A stretch of 64,000 nucleotides of DNA from Legionella sp. (GTDB taxonomy: Bacteria > Pseudomonadota > Gammaproteobacteria > Legionellales > Legionellaceae), in the NCBI GenBank assembly GCA_030680075.1, contig JAUXWR010000404.1:62001-126000 (forward strand), written 5' to 3'. The notes beneath the pieces are model-generated. The model ran no database searches. It was not told the origin of the DNA and saw nothing but the letters and a program-made list of their open reading frames with translations. Below, one piece after another: positions 55,206 through 64,000 of the stretch. A program made the translations under genes and the position numbers. Position 1 is the stretch's first letter. The number at the start of each line of letters is the position of its first letter.

Positions 55206-57413
55206 ATGGAAATTCTCTGCTTTTTTGCAGGGGTGGTGTTTGCCTATAGTAAATCACTTTACCCGCTGTTATTTATTGCTATCGCGCTTTTTTTAAGGGC
55301 TAATCGCGTAATTATTTTGTGGTTTTTAGTGGCGATGGTCTGGGCCTATGTTCATCAATGGTGGGTTGCCGATAGCGGAATGCCGAATACGGCCGTGATT
55401 CAAAAAGCGCTTGTGCGGGGATGGATTATTTCCATTCCCATGAGTAATTCGGACAAGACTCAATTTCAGTTTTCCTTAAATCGTCTCAATGACACACCGG
55501 TTAAGGCATCGGCATTATTATCCTGTTATGAGCATTGTCCTTCATTTGAGGTAGGTCAGGAGTGGCAATTACCCGTAAAATTAAAATTGCCTGAAAATTT
55601 GGGAAATCCCGGCAGTTTTGATTACAAAAGCAATTTGCGAGCGCGCCACATTACATGGACGGGCTACATTAAACGGGGCAAAATTAGCTTGCTAAAGGAA
55701 CCTCGTAGCAGTATTTTATCCGTACGAGAACATCTATCAGTAAGTCTTCAACAAAGTATCCCCGATGCCAACACCCTCGGTATTGTGCAAGCGCTAACGC
55801 TTGGCATTACCAATAACATCGATAAATCCTTATGGGATTTGTTCCGCCGCACTGGCACGACTCATCTAATGGTCATTTCAGGATCTCATATCTGCCTTGT
55901 CGCGGGGATTTTTTATTGGCTAGTGCGTCGACTATGGTCTCGGTCAGCTCGCCTATGTCTTTACCGCCCGGCAGTACAAATGGCTGCCGTCGGCGGCTTG
56001 AGCATGGCATTTTTTTACTCACTCCTTGCAGGCTTTGCGGTTCCTGCACAGCGCGCTGTCGTTGCCTCTATTTTTTTATCATTGCGTCATTTTCAGAGTC
56101 GCCGCTATACCGCTTGGCAGGCATGGCGTTTTGCCTTGCTGGCGGTGCTAATTTTTGAGCCGCACGCGGTGCTTCTTCCCGGGTTTTATCTTTCTTTTTT
56201 GGCAGTGGCTACGTTAATGGCGGCCAGTCAGCGGCTGCCTTATCGAGGTTTTAAAAAGGTATTGTGTTTGCAATTTGCCTGCTTGCTCGGGCTCATGCCT
56301 ATTACATTGTACTGGTTTTCCTATGGTGCAATTAATGGCTTAATGGCTAATATGATTGCTATACCCTTGGTGGGTTATATCATTGTGCCATTGTCGCTTT
56401 TGGTATTGTTTTTAGGGCAAGTGGTAACACTGCCCTGGCTAATTTCATTTCTTGGTTCAATCATAAACGTGTTGCTAGTGTATTTAAGCTGGATTGATAA
56501 ATTGGCCGGGGTTAATTTCAGTTTTCCGCTCCCCAATATTCTCGCACTGTTTGCACTAATGATAGCGATTATGATCATAATTTTTTTACCTCTTCGAGTA
56601 TTTTTATTCGCGTCTTTAATCTTGTTAATTGCAGCACTTTTTCCTGACACGCTACGCTTAAAAAAGGGAGAAGCTCGCATTGATGTTTTAGATGTGGGGC
56701 AAGGTTTGGCAGTGGTTATTAATACAGCCAGTCACACCATGGTTTATGATACGGGGATGAAGTTTTATCAAGGCAGTGATATGGGCAAAATGGCTATTAT
56801 TCCCTATCTCGCAACTCTTGGGATTAAAAAAATCGATAAAGTGGTGATAAGCCACCCTGATATGGATCATCGCGGTGGGTTGCCCTCATTGGAAGAGAAA
56901 TATCCCATTGGTGAGTTGCTGGTTGATAACATAAAATTTTATCATCGCGGTAAGAACTGCCATCATTATCCTGCCTGGAGTTGGGATGGTATATCGTTTC
57001 GATTTATTGCCATCGAACAAACATTCAGAGACAAAAATAATTCTTCTTGCGTACTCCATATATCCAACCAGGCAGGCAGTGTATTATTACCAGGAGACAT
57101 TGAAAAATTAGCAGAAAATTATTTAGTTAGCGCCCACAAAAAGGAATTGGCGGCCGATGTACTTATTGTGGCGCATCATGGCAGTAAAACCTCATCGACG
57201 CCCGCCTTTATCAAATACGTTTCACCTCAATTTGCGGTAATATCTGCAGGCTTTGATAATCGGTACCATTTTCCACATGCCCAGACGATGTCAATTCTTG
57301 CGACACAAGGCATTAAAGTATTTAATACAATTAATTGTGGCATGGTAACGTTTACACTTCCCGCTCATAAAAAAATGACTGAGCCTCGCTGTTATCATGT
57401 TCTTAATCGGTAA
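55206..57413 (+). CDS. comEC: ComEC/Rec2 DNA uptake channel
   Basis: 735 residues. N-terminal helices and an OB-like periplasmic loop (VRGWIISIPM...) precede the competence domain (IVQALTLGITNNIDKSLWDLFRRTGTTHLMVISGSHICLVAGIFYWL, AVPAQRAVVASIFL). The C-terminal third is a metallo-beta-lactamase domain: IDVLDVGQGLAVVIN, VVISHPDMDHRGGLPSL, and VAHHGSKTSSTPAFI. It carries single-stranded DNA across the inner membrane during natural transformation. Legionella species are competent. The next gene starts 66 bases downstream. Confidence 0.97.
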   Translation: MEILCFFAGVVFAYSKSLYPLLFIAIALFLRANRVIILWFLVAMVWAYVHQWWVADSGMPNTAVIQKALVRGWIISIPMSNSDKTQFQFSLNRLNDTPVKASALLSCYEHCPSFEVGQEWQLPVKLKLPENLGNPGSFDYKSNLRARHITWTGYIKRGKISLLKEPRSSILSVREHLSVSLQQSIPDANTLGIVQALTLGITNNIDKSLWDLFRRTGTTHLMVISGSHICLVAGIFYWLVRRLWSRSARLCLYRPAVQMAAVGGLSMAFFYSLLAGFAVPAQRAVVASIFLSLRHFQSRRYTAWQAWRFALLAVLIFEPHAVLLPGFYLSFLAVATLMAASQRLPYRGFKKVLCLQFACLLGLMPITLYWFSYGAINGLMANMIAIPLVGYIIVPLSLLVLFLGQVVTLPWLISFLGSIINVLLVYLSWIDKLAGVNFSFPLPNILALFALMIAIMIIIFLPLRVFLFASLILLIAALFPDTLRLKKGEARIDVLDVGQGLAVVINTASHTMVYDTGMKFYQGSDMGKMAIIPYLATLGIKKIDKVVISHPDMDHRGGLPSLEEKYPIGELLVDNIKFYHRGKNCHHYPAWSWDGISFRFIAIEQTFRDKNNSSCVLHISNQAGSVLLPGDIEKLAENYLVSAHKKELAADVLIVAHHGSKTSSTPAFIKYVSPQFAVISAGFDNRYHFPHAQTMSILATQGIKVFNTINCGMVTFTLPAHKKMTEPRCYHVLNR

Positions 57414-57479
57414 GTATTAATTGACAACAAAATATACACAATGTATCATCGGTCATCCTGTTTTTGCCAAGTGATAGCG

Positions 57480-58634
57480 ATGCGTCTTGTTGGTTTTTTG
57501 ATTGGTTTTTTGGTGTGTTTTATACAGGTGGCAGCACACGCTACTTCAGGAAATTGTGAACAACAACAATGCGTTGCCGTAGTCGATGTGGGAAGTACAG
57601 GCTCTCGTCTCCATATTTATTCCTATGATTTGGATAAAAATAATTCCCCGATTGCCATTACTGAGCGTTGGGCAAAAAAAATTAAGCCAGGTCTTGCAAC
57701 ACTGGACGCTTCAAAAGAATCAATCGACGCCTACCTTAGTATATTATTTGCAGATGCTCCAAAACACCATCTACCGGTATATTTCTACGCTACAGCCGGG
57801 ATGCGTTTATTACCCCAGCCCAAACAACAGCAATTTCATGCGCTCGTCCAAGCGTGGTTTAATAATCAATCTGACTGGAAACTTGTCAGCTCTAAAACAA
57901 TTACTGGTTCGGAAGAGGGGCTCTTTGGCTGGTTGTCTATTAATTATCAACTCGGAAATTTAACAAAGGACGATGCTTCTATCGGTGTGCTTGATATGGG
58001 GGGCGCCTCTGTGCAAGTAGTATTTCCTGTAAAAAACGATGCTGAAATCAGCGAACAGAATATCCAGAAAATCGACGTATACGGCCACCATTTTACGCTC
58101 TTTGTTCATAGCTTCTTAGGACTTGGACAAACAGAAGTTTCACATCAGTTTTTAGAGTCTGCAGCGTGTTTTATCACCAATTATGAAATGCCAACAGGCG
58201 AGCTTGCCGAGGGCGATGCTTACGTTTGTGAAAATGAAGTAGCATCATTAATGAATGCTGTACACCGCGTTAACAATGTCGTGCAACCTGCGCTAACTGT
58301 CAATCCAGTAGGTAACTGGTATGTCATGGGCGGGCTTCAAGACCTTGTTATAAGCCCGCCTTTCAATCTCACTAATGGTGAATTTACAAGTCAGGATTTA
58401 TTAGAAAAAGCCAATGCTGACATTTGCCATCAACAATGGTCTACCTTAAATTCACAATACCCAACCAACGACTACCTCTACGGATACTGTCTTTTTCCCT
58501 CCTACTACTATGCATTAATCGTTGACGGCTACGGAATTCAACCACAAAAAACCATGAACTATATGGGCGCTAATCAAAGCAGTGATTGGACCATAGGCGT
58601 TATAATAAAAGAAAGCAGCAGTCTTGCATCGTAA
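57480..58634 (+). CDS. secreted ecto-NTPDase (CD39/GDA1 family)
   Basis: 384 residues from ATG 57480, which begins the signal peptide (MRLVGFLIGFLVCFIQVAAHA); an upstream ATG at 57441 would spoil it. All five apyrase-conserved regions are present: VVDVGSTGSRL (36-43), YFYATAGMRLL (103-109), ITGSEEGLFGWLSINY with catalytic Glu145/146, GVLDMGGASVQVVF (171-177), and WYVMGGLQDL. Conserved Cys pairs suggest disulphides. L. pneumophila has a secreted CD39-type NTPDase of about this length (Lpg1905) needed for full replication in host cells; this is probably its ortholog. It hydrolyses ATP/ADP, GTP/GDP outside the bacterium. Confidence 0.93.
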   Translation: MRLVGFLIGFLVCFIQVAAHATSGNCEQQQCVAVVDVGSTGSRLHIYSYDLDKNNSPIAITERWAKKIKPGLATLDASKESIDAYLSILFADAPKHHLPVYFYATAGMRLLPQPKQQQFHALVQAWFNNQSDWKLVSSKTITGSEEGLFGWLSINYQLGNLTKDDASIGVLDMGGASVQVVFPVKNDAEISEQNIQKIDVYGHHFTLFVHSFLGLGQTEVSHQFLESAACFITNYEMPTGELAEGDAYVCENEVASLMNAVHRVNNVVQPALTVNPVGNWYVMGGLQDLVISPPFNLTNGEFTSQDLLEKANADICHQQWSTLNSQYPTNDYLYGYCLFPSYYYALIVDGYGIQPQKTMNYMGANQSSDWTIGVIIKESSSLAS

Positions 58635-58710
58635 TATCAGCTAATCGGTGCTCCGTTGACGGCGTGCGAGGATAAGTTATATCTTAAGAAGAAAATGGAA
58701 GGGAGATACC

Positions 58711-59223
58711 ATGGATAGGGTAATAGCTTTAGTACTTAGTAATTTTACGATAAGTCTCTTTGTTCTAAGCATTTTGATTGCAGGGATCGTTATAGCATTT
58801 AAAAGGCCATTAAAAAAATCAGAAGCCATTGACATCCTCTTTTCCTACTTTCTCCTGTTTAATGTGGGGATTAGTTATCTTATTAATTTCATCATGCACG
58901 TCTTTTTTGGCGATTTCATCGCCCAGTTCATCGGCTGGGCACAAAGCCCCTTCCAACTCGAAGTAGGCTTTGCAAGCTTGGGTTTTGCAGTGATTGGCAT
59001 CATTAGTTTCTGGAGCAGGATCGGTTTTCGTGCCGCAACCATTATCGCCCCTGCAATGTTTTTATGGGGTGCTGCAGGCGGACATATCTATCAAATGATA
59101 ATGGCTAATAATTATGCCCCCGGAAATATAGGCAGTGTTTTCTGGACTGACATTTTTATGCCAATCATAGGCTTCACTTTGCTTTGGCTGCAGTATAAGA
59201 ACCCGAAAAAATATACCGGGTAG
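58711..59223 (+). CDS. small integral membrane protein (DUF6790-like)
   Basis: 170 residues with GGAG 10 bases before the ATG. About five membrane helices cover nearly the whole length. The segment QSPFQLEVGFASLGFAVIGIISFW and AMFLWGAAGGHIYQM are reminiscent of a conserved family of small membrane proteins I know as DUF6790, though I am not sure of the number. No enzymatic motif. It is unlinked to the NTPDase (77-base gap) and lies before the tRNA. Confidence 0.7.
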   Translation: MDRVIALVLSNFTISLFVLSILIAGIVIAFKRPLKKSEAIDILFSYFLLFNVGISYLINFIMHVFFGDFIAQFIGWAQSPFQLEVGFASLGFAVIGIISFWSRIGFRAATIIAPAMFLWGAAGGHIYQMIMANNYAPGNIGSVFWTDIFMPIIGFTLLWLQYKNPKKYTG

Positions 59224-59271
59224 GTCTACACAAAGAATGAACGTAATTTTCCGGGAATTATGATGCGATTG

Positions 59272-59347
59272 GCCGCTGTAGCTCAGTTGGTAGAGCGATT
59301 GATTCGTAATCAATAGGTCGTGTGTTCGATTCACATCAACGGCACCA
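59272..59347 (+). tRNA. tRNA-Thr (anticodon CGT)
   Basis: 76 bases including encoded CCA. D arm GCTCAGTTGGTAGAGC, anticodon stem ATTGA/TCAAT with loop TTCGTAA (anticodon CGT, reading ACG), variable AGGTC, and T arm GTGTG-TTCGATT-CACAT. The acceptor stem is GCCGCTG with CAACGGC, which leaves a C-A mismatch at the fifth pair, unusual for a functional tRNA. It marks the boundary between core genes on the left and a restriction-modification segment on the right. Confidence 0.93.
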
Positions 59348-59455
59348 GTATTGGAAAGGGTTTTGAAGGATTGAGTTAAAATTGAAAATTTTCATGTAGA
59401 AGCAATGTAGCAAAGATAGCGGGATACCAAGGCCATTTTTTCTATGAAATGGCTT

Positions 59456-59995
59456 TTACGGGTTACTCGGGAACAAGGATGAAAGAATTTTATCAATTAC
59501 CACCGTTGGCAGTTTTTCTGAGAAATTACCTACATTAGTATGTGCAATGATTCGCCAAAATAGTTTTAATTCAATTCTTGCTAGCCATTCATGCTGGCTT
59601 AATAACTTTGCCAAATTTTGATCAGAAAAAAAGGACTGATCATGGCAACGATCTAATTTAGCCGAATATTCAAGCCGATAGGGAAGTGGGTTTGATAGGT
59701 GCTCTATGCAATTAAGTGGCATTATGCGCTTTGGCTTTTTTATATGTGGTGCGAAAGAAAAACCCGTGCAAATTACCGTTTGCTTTCCTATATTTATACA
59801 AGAAATCCTGAGGTTTTCAGTCATATCAGGAATTAAAACGCCAACATCTGCATATACTTTCAATTTTGGCTTACTGTCTTTTGAACTAAGATATAGAGCT
59901 GTTATTACAGCGCCAACAGTACCTAGGGCAATAAAAATATTGGTGATCCCGTTTATCGCGGGCCCATAGTTTTGAAAAAATTCATTAATACCCAT
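59456..59995 (-). CDS. orphan protein with N-terminal membrane segment
   Basis: 179 residues. One N-terminal hydrophobic segment (NGITNIFIALGTVGAVITALYL) follows a short head, and the rest is a soluble mainly beta domain (KLKVYADVGVLIPDMTENLRISCINIGKQTVICTGFSF). This resembles small single-pass proteins common in mobile regions, with no known function. It lies directly after the tRNA, and its stop is about 110 bases from the tRNA 3' end. Confidence 0.65.
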   Translation of the reverse strand: MGINEFFQNYGPAINGITNIFIALGTVGAVITALYLSSKDSKPKLKVYADVGVLIPDMTENLRISCINIGKQTVICTGFSFAPHIKKPKRIMPLNCIEHLSNPLPYRLEYSAKLDRCHDQSFFSDQNLAKLLSQHEWLARIELKLFWRIIAHTNVGNFSEKLPTVVIDKILSSLFPSNP

Positions 59996-60103
59996 GCTGC
60001 TTTCCTTAAAATAAAAAAACTTAAGTTACGCAATGTAACATCCCACGCTAAATTGTACGATTTATCCGGTAATTGAAATGAAACGCTCATCAATAGACAA
60101 GAG

Positions 60104-61577
60104 TCATTTAGCAGCTGAAAATAACCACTTAACTAACTCAACCATAACAAACGTATCTTTTTTGCAATATTCAAGCATTGAGTTTCTAAGATGATTTTTT
60201 CTTTCCATAGAAATATCAGTTGCAATCAGGTCTTCAAATGCTCTTTGGGCATCATTACCATTAGCCACGGACATTCCACTATAACTGTGTGCCTCTCCAA
60301 GTAATGCAGGTGCAACATACTTCAAACTAAAGCTTCCGAAAAATTCAGTATCATATACGGCATTTTGCACAATCGGTAATGGGTCAACCAATCGCTCACG
60401 TATGCGTTGCAATTTGTCATGATGTTGAGGGGCATACGAGGCTAATGCGGTGATACACCGTGCTTCAAAGGCTGCATTGTAGGATGCGATTGAGCCATGA
60501 TCGCCACAAGCTTCCAAGAGCGCCTCTATTAAGTATGGTCGTGGATCGTTTGCCTCATCATGTAAAAATTCTCGATGTAATAAATCCTCGTCAAATGCTG
60601 GCCAAATATGGGTGCTAAATTGAAATGGGATTTGTTCATATGGACGCGAGTCCAAATATCGTGGAATGGCTGGATTAATTGTTTCAAAATCCAAAAACAC
60701 CAATGGAAATTTCCATGAGGTTAAAGCTTCTTTAATCGTTGAGGGATCTGCATAACGTTGCTTTGTCTTAAAACAATTGACTATACGTTCTTGCAGCATA
60801 TTTAGGCCATAAATGCGGGGATCATCTAAATGCAAAGATACCATCTTGATAGAGTTCCCACTGCTTTTTTCCAATTCTAGGTAAATCAAAAACACTCAAC
60901 TTAGGTATTTGTTTTTGTTGCCAGCAATTCTGTTTAAAAACACAATCATAAGGGGCTGTACAATGTGGCCCAATGTCTATATCTGGAGCTTCCTGTTCTT
61001 GCAGCGTGTTTTGTAATTTTTGAATTTGTGGGTGCAGCGTAGCTTGTTTTGCCATAATTTCTGATGTTACATCTACAACAGTGAACAAATCTTGTAACGC
61101 TGGATAACGATATTGATTATTCACGTGTACAATATTGACTTGATCGACTGATAATCCGCTTCCCGTTGCGATCCAAACTTGTAACCCGACATCTTCAAAA
61201 TGTTTCGGTTTTACTTTGGTCGATGATTTTACTTCAAATACACGCCAGCAATTAGTTTCATGGTTATACTGAATAATATCTAAGCGTGCATAACAGCCTT
61301 GATGCTCAAAAGCCGCTTCATAAATTGTGGTCACTCCACTATCTATCAATTGACGAGTCTTAGCCAATGCACCGCTAAAATCCCACGGTTGGTTATCAAT
61401 CAACACGCCTCCAGGATAATATTCACGAGCTTTGACACCGATTGCTGTACCTTGATCAAAGCGTGCTTGGTCTTCTAGAGAAATTGGATCTGCTAGTTCT
61501 GGATGATGCACGGTCAGGTAGAGACTTTTTAGACAACGCAAGCCATTTAATAGTTTTGTTTTAGATAACATAGTCAT
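60104..61577 (-). pseudogene. DUF2779-type nuclease, Cas4-like plus DEDD exonuclease domains, frameshifted
   Basis: Two overlapping frames form one gene. The first (from 61577) encodes a Cas4/RecB-like part: N-terminal Cys15 (GLRCLKSL), ARLDIIQ (Asp100), FEVKSS (Glu115, Lys117) and three more Cys (PHCTAPYDCVFKQNCW, 206/212/218), as in Fe-S nucleases. It ends early at IFAFR. The second frame continues SLHLDDPRIYGLNM and carries PLVFLDFETI, SIASYNAAFEARC and YCKKDTFVMVEL, a DnaQ-like DEDD site. One extra base near 60834-60836 (AAA on the plus strand) explains the break; removing it yields DGILHLDD. It follows hsdS by 9 bases, on the same strand, so it is probably part of that operon. Confidence 0.75.
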
Positions 61578-61586
61578 ACTATTCTT

Positions 61587-63305
61587 TTATGCAGCATATC
61601 GTTTGACGACAGTATCTGCTAACTGTTGCTGTAATTGATTGGCCTCGGCGATATGGGCTTTCAATTGGTCGCAGAGAACCATTAGCTCTTCGATTTTAGC
61701 AACAATACGACTTTGTTCAGCAATTGGTGGTAAAGCTAAAATAGCGCTAGCAATACGGTGCAGGGCTAATTTTGGTTGAGCAAGTTGCTTCGTTTTATCT
61801 GCAAATTGTTTTTGTACTGATGAGCTTTTCAGAGCAAATTTGAACCATTCTTTATTTAAAAACTTAAAGACTATTTTTGCAGCATTCTCAGTTAGATTCA
61901 TCCCACAAAAATATTCAGGCACAGAACCAACAGCACCAATCGTACCAGCTATAGTAATATAAAGATCTTTTGACGATATGGTGTATTGCTTTATCTGGTT
62001 ATAAATTTTTTCATCAATATATTTCAAATTTTCTTGAATTATCGTGCCATCCTTCATATTTGTTACTTGAATATAAATATAAGGAGTTTCAGTCACTGAA
62101 AATGTTGTACTAGCAGGCAAACGCTTCCCTCCTTTAATTTCACATAAAGATCCCAAATTTATCCATATCCAGCCATTCGGTAGAATGCACTGTATATCCC
62201 TATCACTGATTGGTTGTAATGGCTTCACTTTTTTTATTTTACCATCAGCAATCAAGGCCGCTTTATCAATCTGTATTCGATTGAACAATTCACTAGCTGG
62301 CTCATCATTAAGATCCTGCGGTACAAGCTTTCCCATCACAGCTAATTGCAGCAAGGTTTGTTTAAGAGCGTCTACGCTAGCTTCTGTCGTGAATAAGGTA
62401 TCGAAATGCTTGGCAATACGCTGCCAACTATCATTAAATTCAGCAGAATTTTTCGACTGAGTTAAGGTATCAAGTAAATGGGTGACAAGCTTTGCATGGG
62501 CTTCAGTGGCGTTTATATGCTGGGCTTCCATTTGGTCGCATAGTAGCATCAGTTCATTGACCTTGGTAACAATACGATATTGTTCAGCTAGTGGAGGAAG
62601 TCCTATTACTTCTAGTAAAAGGTTTTTAGTATCAAGATGAGGGATTGCCGCACCTCTCATCGCTGAGTTCAGACGCTCGTAACCATGTTTAAAAATCAAT
62701 TTAACAAAAGACTGAATATAAGTTGGTGTATCAATAAGTGCCAGAGTAGAACCAATTATTCCATCTTTCCCATTAAGTACAAAACCACTTCGTGAACCAT
62801 CACATACAACTAAAATATCATTATCAGTTGATTGAGGACATTTATCATCATCTGAGTATCTTTGAATAATGCCTCTATCGAGAGCATCAATATCAAGATA
62901 TGGCAAACCAGTTTTATTTTCACTTAAATTTTTAGGGAGTCGTCCTTTTCTTAAGCTAAATAGAAGGCCATTTCTAACCCATTCCCATCCCTTGGGTAAA
63001 TTAAAGGGTGTGTCTACATTATTTATTGGGGGTAGAGATTTATCTTTCTTAATTTTACCATCGGCGATCAACCGATCTTTTTCAGACTGAATCCGCTTCA
63101 ATAATCCGCTGGCAGGCTCATCATTCGGATCTTGTGGTACAAGCTTACCTCGCATGGCCAAATCAAGTATTAGCTCACGTAGTTTATTAACCCCATAAAC
63201 ACTCGCCGAATTGCTTGAATTACGACCACGCCCTGATTTTTTTGAATTATCAGCCGCTGTCCAAATATCGATATGATCTGTTATCAATTGATGAATGGTG
63301 CTCAT
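61587..63305 (-). CDS. hsdS: type I restriction-modification specificity subunit
   Basis: 572 residues with two target-recognition domains (about 100-240 and 360-510), each followed by a conserved helix (LPPLAEQYRIVTKVNELMLLCDQMEA and LPPIAEQSRIVAKIEELMVLCDQLKA). A conserved unit before each is also duplicated: GKLVPQDPNDEPASGLLKRI and GKLVPQDLNDEPASELFNRI. This gives the two-fold layout of HsdS, which sets the split recognition sequence. Its ATG overlaps the hsdM stop by four bases. An intact frame throughout. Confidence 0.96.
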   Translation of the reverse strand: MSTIHQLITDHIDIWTAADNSKKSGRGRNSSNSASVYGVNKLRELILDLAMRGKLVPQDPNDEPASGLLKRIQSEKDRLIADGKIKKDKSLPPINNVDTPFNLPKGWEWVRNGLLFSLRKGRLPKNLSENKTGLPYLDIDALDRGIIQRYSDDDKCPQSTDNDILVVCDGSRSGFVLNGKDGIIGSTLALIDTPTYIQSFVKLIFKHGYERLNSAMRGAAIPHLDTKNLLLEVIGLPPLAEQYRIVTKVNELMLLCDQMEAQHINATEAHAKLVTHLLDTLTQSKNSAEFNDSWQRIAKHFDTLFTTEASVDALKQTLLQLAVMGKLVPQDLNDEPASELFNRIQIDKAALIADGKIKKVKPLQPISDRDIQCILPNGWIWINLGSLCEIKGGKRLPASTTFSVTETPYIYIQVTNMKDGTIIQENLKYIDEKIYNQIKQYTISSKDLYITIAGTIGAVGSVPEYFCGMNLTENAAKIVFKFLNKEWFKFALKSSSVQKQFADKTKQLAQPKLALHRIASAILALPPIAEQSRIVAKIEELMVLCDQLKAHIAEANQLQQQLADTVVKRYAA

Positions 63306-64000
63306 GATTTTTTACTCTGTTTCTTCATTTGCGAAGAGACCAGCGCCATCCCTAAAATACCTTTCAATTTTTCTTGGAGTGCGCCTATGTCAGCCTGCAT
63401 GGCAGAGTATTGCTCTAATAAAAGGTCTGGATCTTGAATATCCTGCTCACCAACATGCGGATTTTTGCAATCAAGGCTATAGTTGCGATCTTTAATGTCT
63501 TCAACGGTAACTCGCCATGCAAATTCATTTTCAACACGGTGTTTAAAGCCATCTGCATCATTACCCCACCAAGAAGTCAGTGTTTCAAACTCTTCTATCT
63601 TCATTGGTTTAGTTTTATTGTAGCTTTTTACCCCAGGTGGGTATGGGTGCTCATAGAACCAAATGTGTTTAGTGGGTGTTCCTTTAGTAAAGAACAAAAG
63701 ATTAGTTTTAATCCCAGTATAAGGGCTGAATACACCATTGGGTAATCGAACAATTGTATGCAGATTGCACTCTTCCAATAGCTTTTCTTTGATACGAGTT
63801 TTAATACCTTCGCCAAATAAGAAACCATCTGGTAATACAACCGCAGCACGGCCACCGGTTTTTAACAATTGCATGATAAGTGTTAAAAATAAATCAGCCG
63901 TTTCTCTGGTGCGAAAAGCAGCAGGAAAATTAGTTTCTATGCCGTCTTCTTCCATTCCGCCAAAGGGTGGATTAGTAATAATCACATCTACACGTTCTTT
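63302..64000 (-). CDS. hsdM: type I restriction-modification methyltransferase subunit (C-terminal part)
   Basis: The frame runs off the right edge; about 232 residues are visible. It contains the N6-adenine methylase motif IV NPPFGG, followed by FRTRETADLFLTLIMQLLKTGGRAAVVLPDGFLFGEG and VRLPNGVFSPYTGIKTNLLFF, standard for HsdM. The tail (DPDLLLEQYSAMQADIGALQEKLKGILG) is a short coiled coil. It methylates adenine when bound to HsdS. hsdR is not seen; it could lie beyond the window. Confidence 0.95.
   Translation of the reverse strand, partial: KERVDVIITNPPFGGMEEDGIETNFPAAFRTRETADLFLTLIMQLLKTGGRAAVVLPDGFLFGEGIKTRIKEKLLEECNLHTIVRLPNGVFSPYTGIKTNLLFFTKGTPTKHIWFYEHPYPPGVKSYNKTKPMKIEEFETLTSWWGNDADGFKHRVENEFAWRVTVEDIKDRNYSLDCKNPHVGEQDIQDPDLLLEQYSAMQADIGALQEKLKGILGMALVSSQMKKQSKKS

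Noticed and set aside
59348..59455. Integrase or attachment repeat beside tRNA-Thr
   Set aside because: No integrase frame and no second copy of the tRNA 3' end can be seen within the window.
60104..60895. Second half of the DUF2779 gene as an independent gene
   Set aside because: Its apparent N-terminus overlaps the end of the upstream frame, and the two together make one family-length protein, so a frameshift explains it better.

Overview
The window looks like chromosomal DNA of a Legionella species or a close relative. This is inferred from gene content, not from a database search. Support: roughly 40% GC; a full set of gammaproteobacterial housekeeping genes (clpA, ligA, dnaE, recQ, prfC, pntAA-AB-B, comEC, ccmA-I); a family-5 endoglucanase of the CelA type; a CD39-type ecto-NTPDase; a Sel1-repeat exported protein; and several large orphan proteins with eukaryote-like or protease-like parts, as expected of Dot/Icm-type effectors.

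Layout. 1-4.2 kb: end of clpA, an orphan membrane protein, and a glycosyltransferase/O-antigen ligase pair. 4.3-9.8 kb: accessory stretch with a Cys-rich secreted protein, a 978-aa effector-like protein with a C48-like (SENP/Ulp1) cysteine protease end, a repeat-filled intergenic region, an orphan gene, and a Phd/RelE toxin-antitoxin pair whose toxin is frameshifted. 9.8-22 kb: rmuC, two exported-protein genes, ligA, a ZIP-like permease, an oligopeptide ABC importer lacking its ATPases, and a Sel1-repeat protein. 22-24.3 kb: a secreted cellulase gene divergent from a LuxR-type regulator, separated by a textbook lux-box palindrome. 24.4-30 kb: dnaE, small secreted/orphan genes, sohB. 30.2-36.5 kb: a complete ccmABCDEFGHI cytochrome c maturation operon. 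36.7-43.4 kb: dodecin, a membrane-anchored orphan with a possible U-box-like segment, recQ, and an acyl-CoA dehydrogenase/enoyl-CoA hydratase/HIBCH operon (valine degradation). 43.4-47.5 kb: a 181-bp MITE-like element with a 10-bp target duplication, two effector-like genes sharing a C-terminal domain, REP-like repeats with a small segmental duplication, and an exported metallophosphoesterase. 47.6-59.2 kb: prfC, an HMA/DoxX-like protein, a possible caspase-like (clan CD) protein, the pnt operon, a phytochelatin-synthase-like peptidase, comEC, the NTPDase and a small membrane protein. 59.3-64 kb: tRNA-Thr(CGT), then a defence-type segment with a frameshifted Cas4-like/DEDD nuclease gene and a type I restriction-modification module (hsdS, partial hsdM).

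The best candidate for a previously undescribed system is celA-lux box-luxR. The predicted regulator keeps five of the six invariant acyl-homoserine-lactone pocket residues (the invariant Pro is Arg). No luxI is visible in the window. The palindrome is placed so that it could drive both the secreted cellulase and the regulator. The small mobile repeats (MITE, REP and hairpin families) are the other unusual layer: they sit in most accessory gaps, are nested in one place, and supply the stop codon of two genes.
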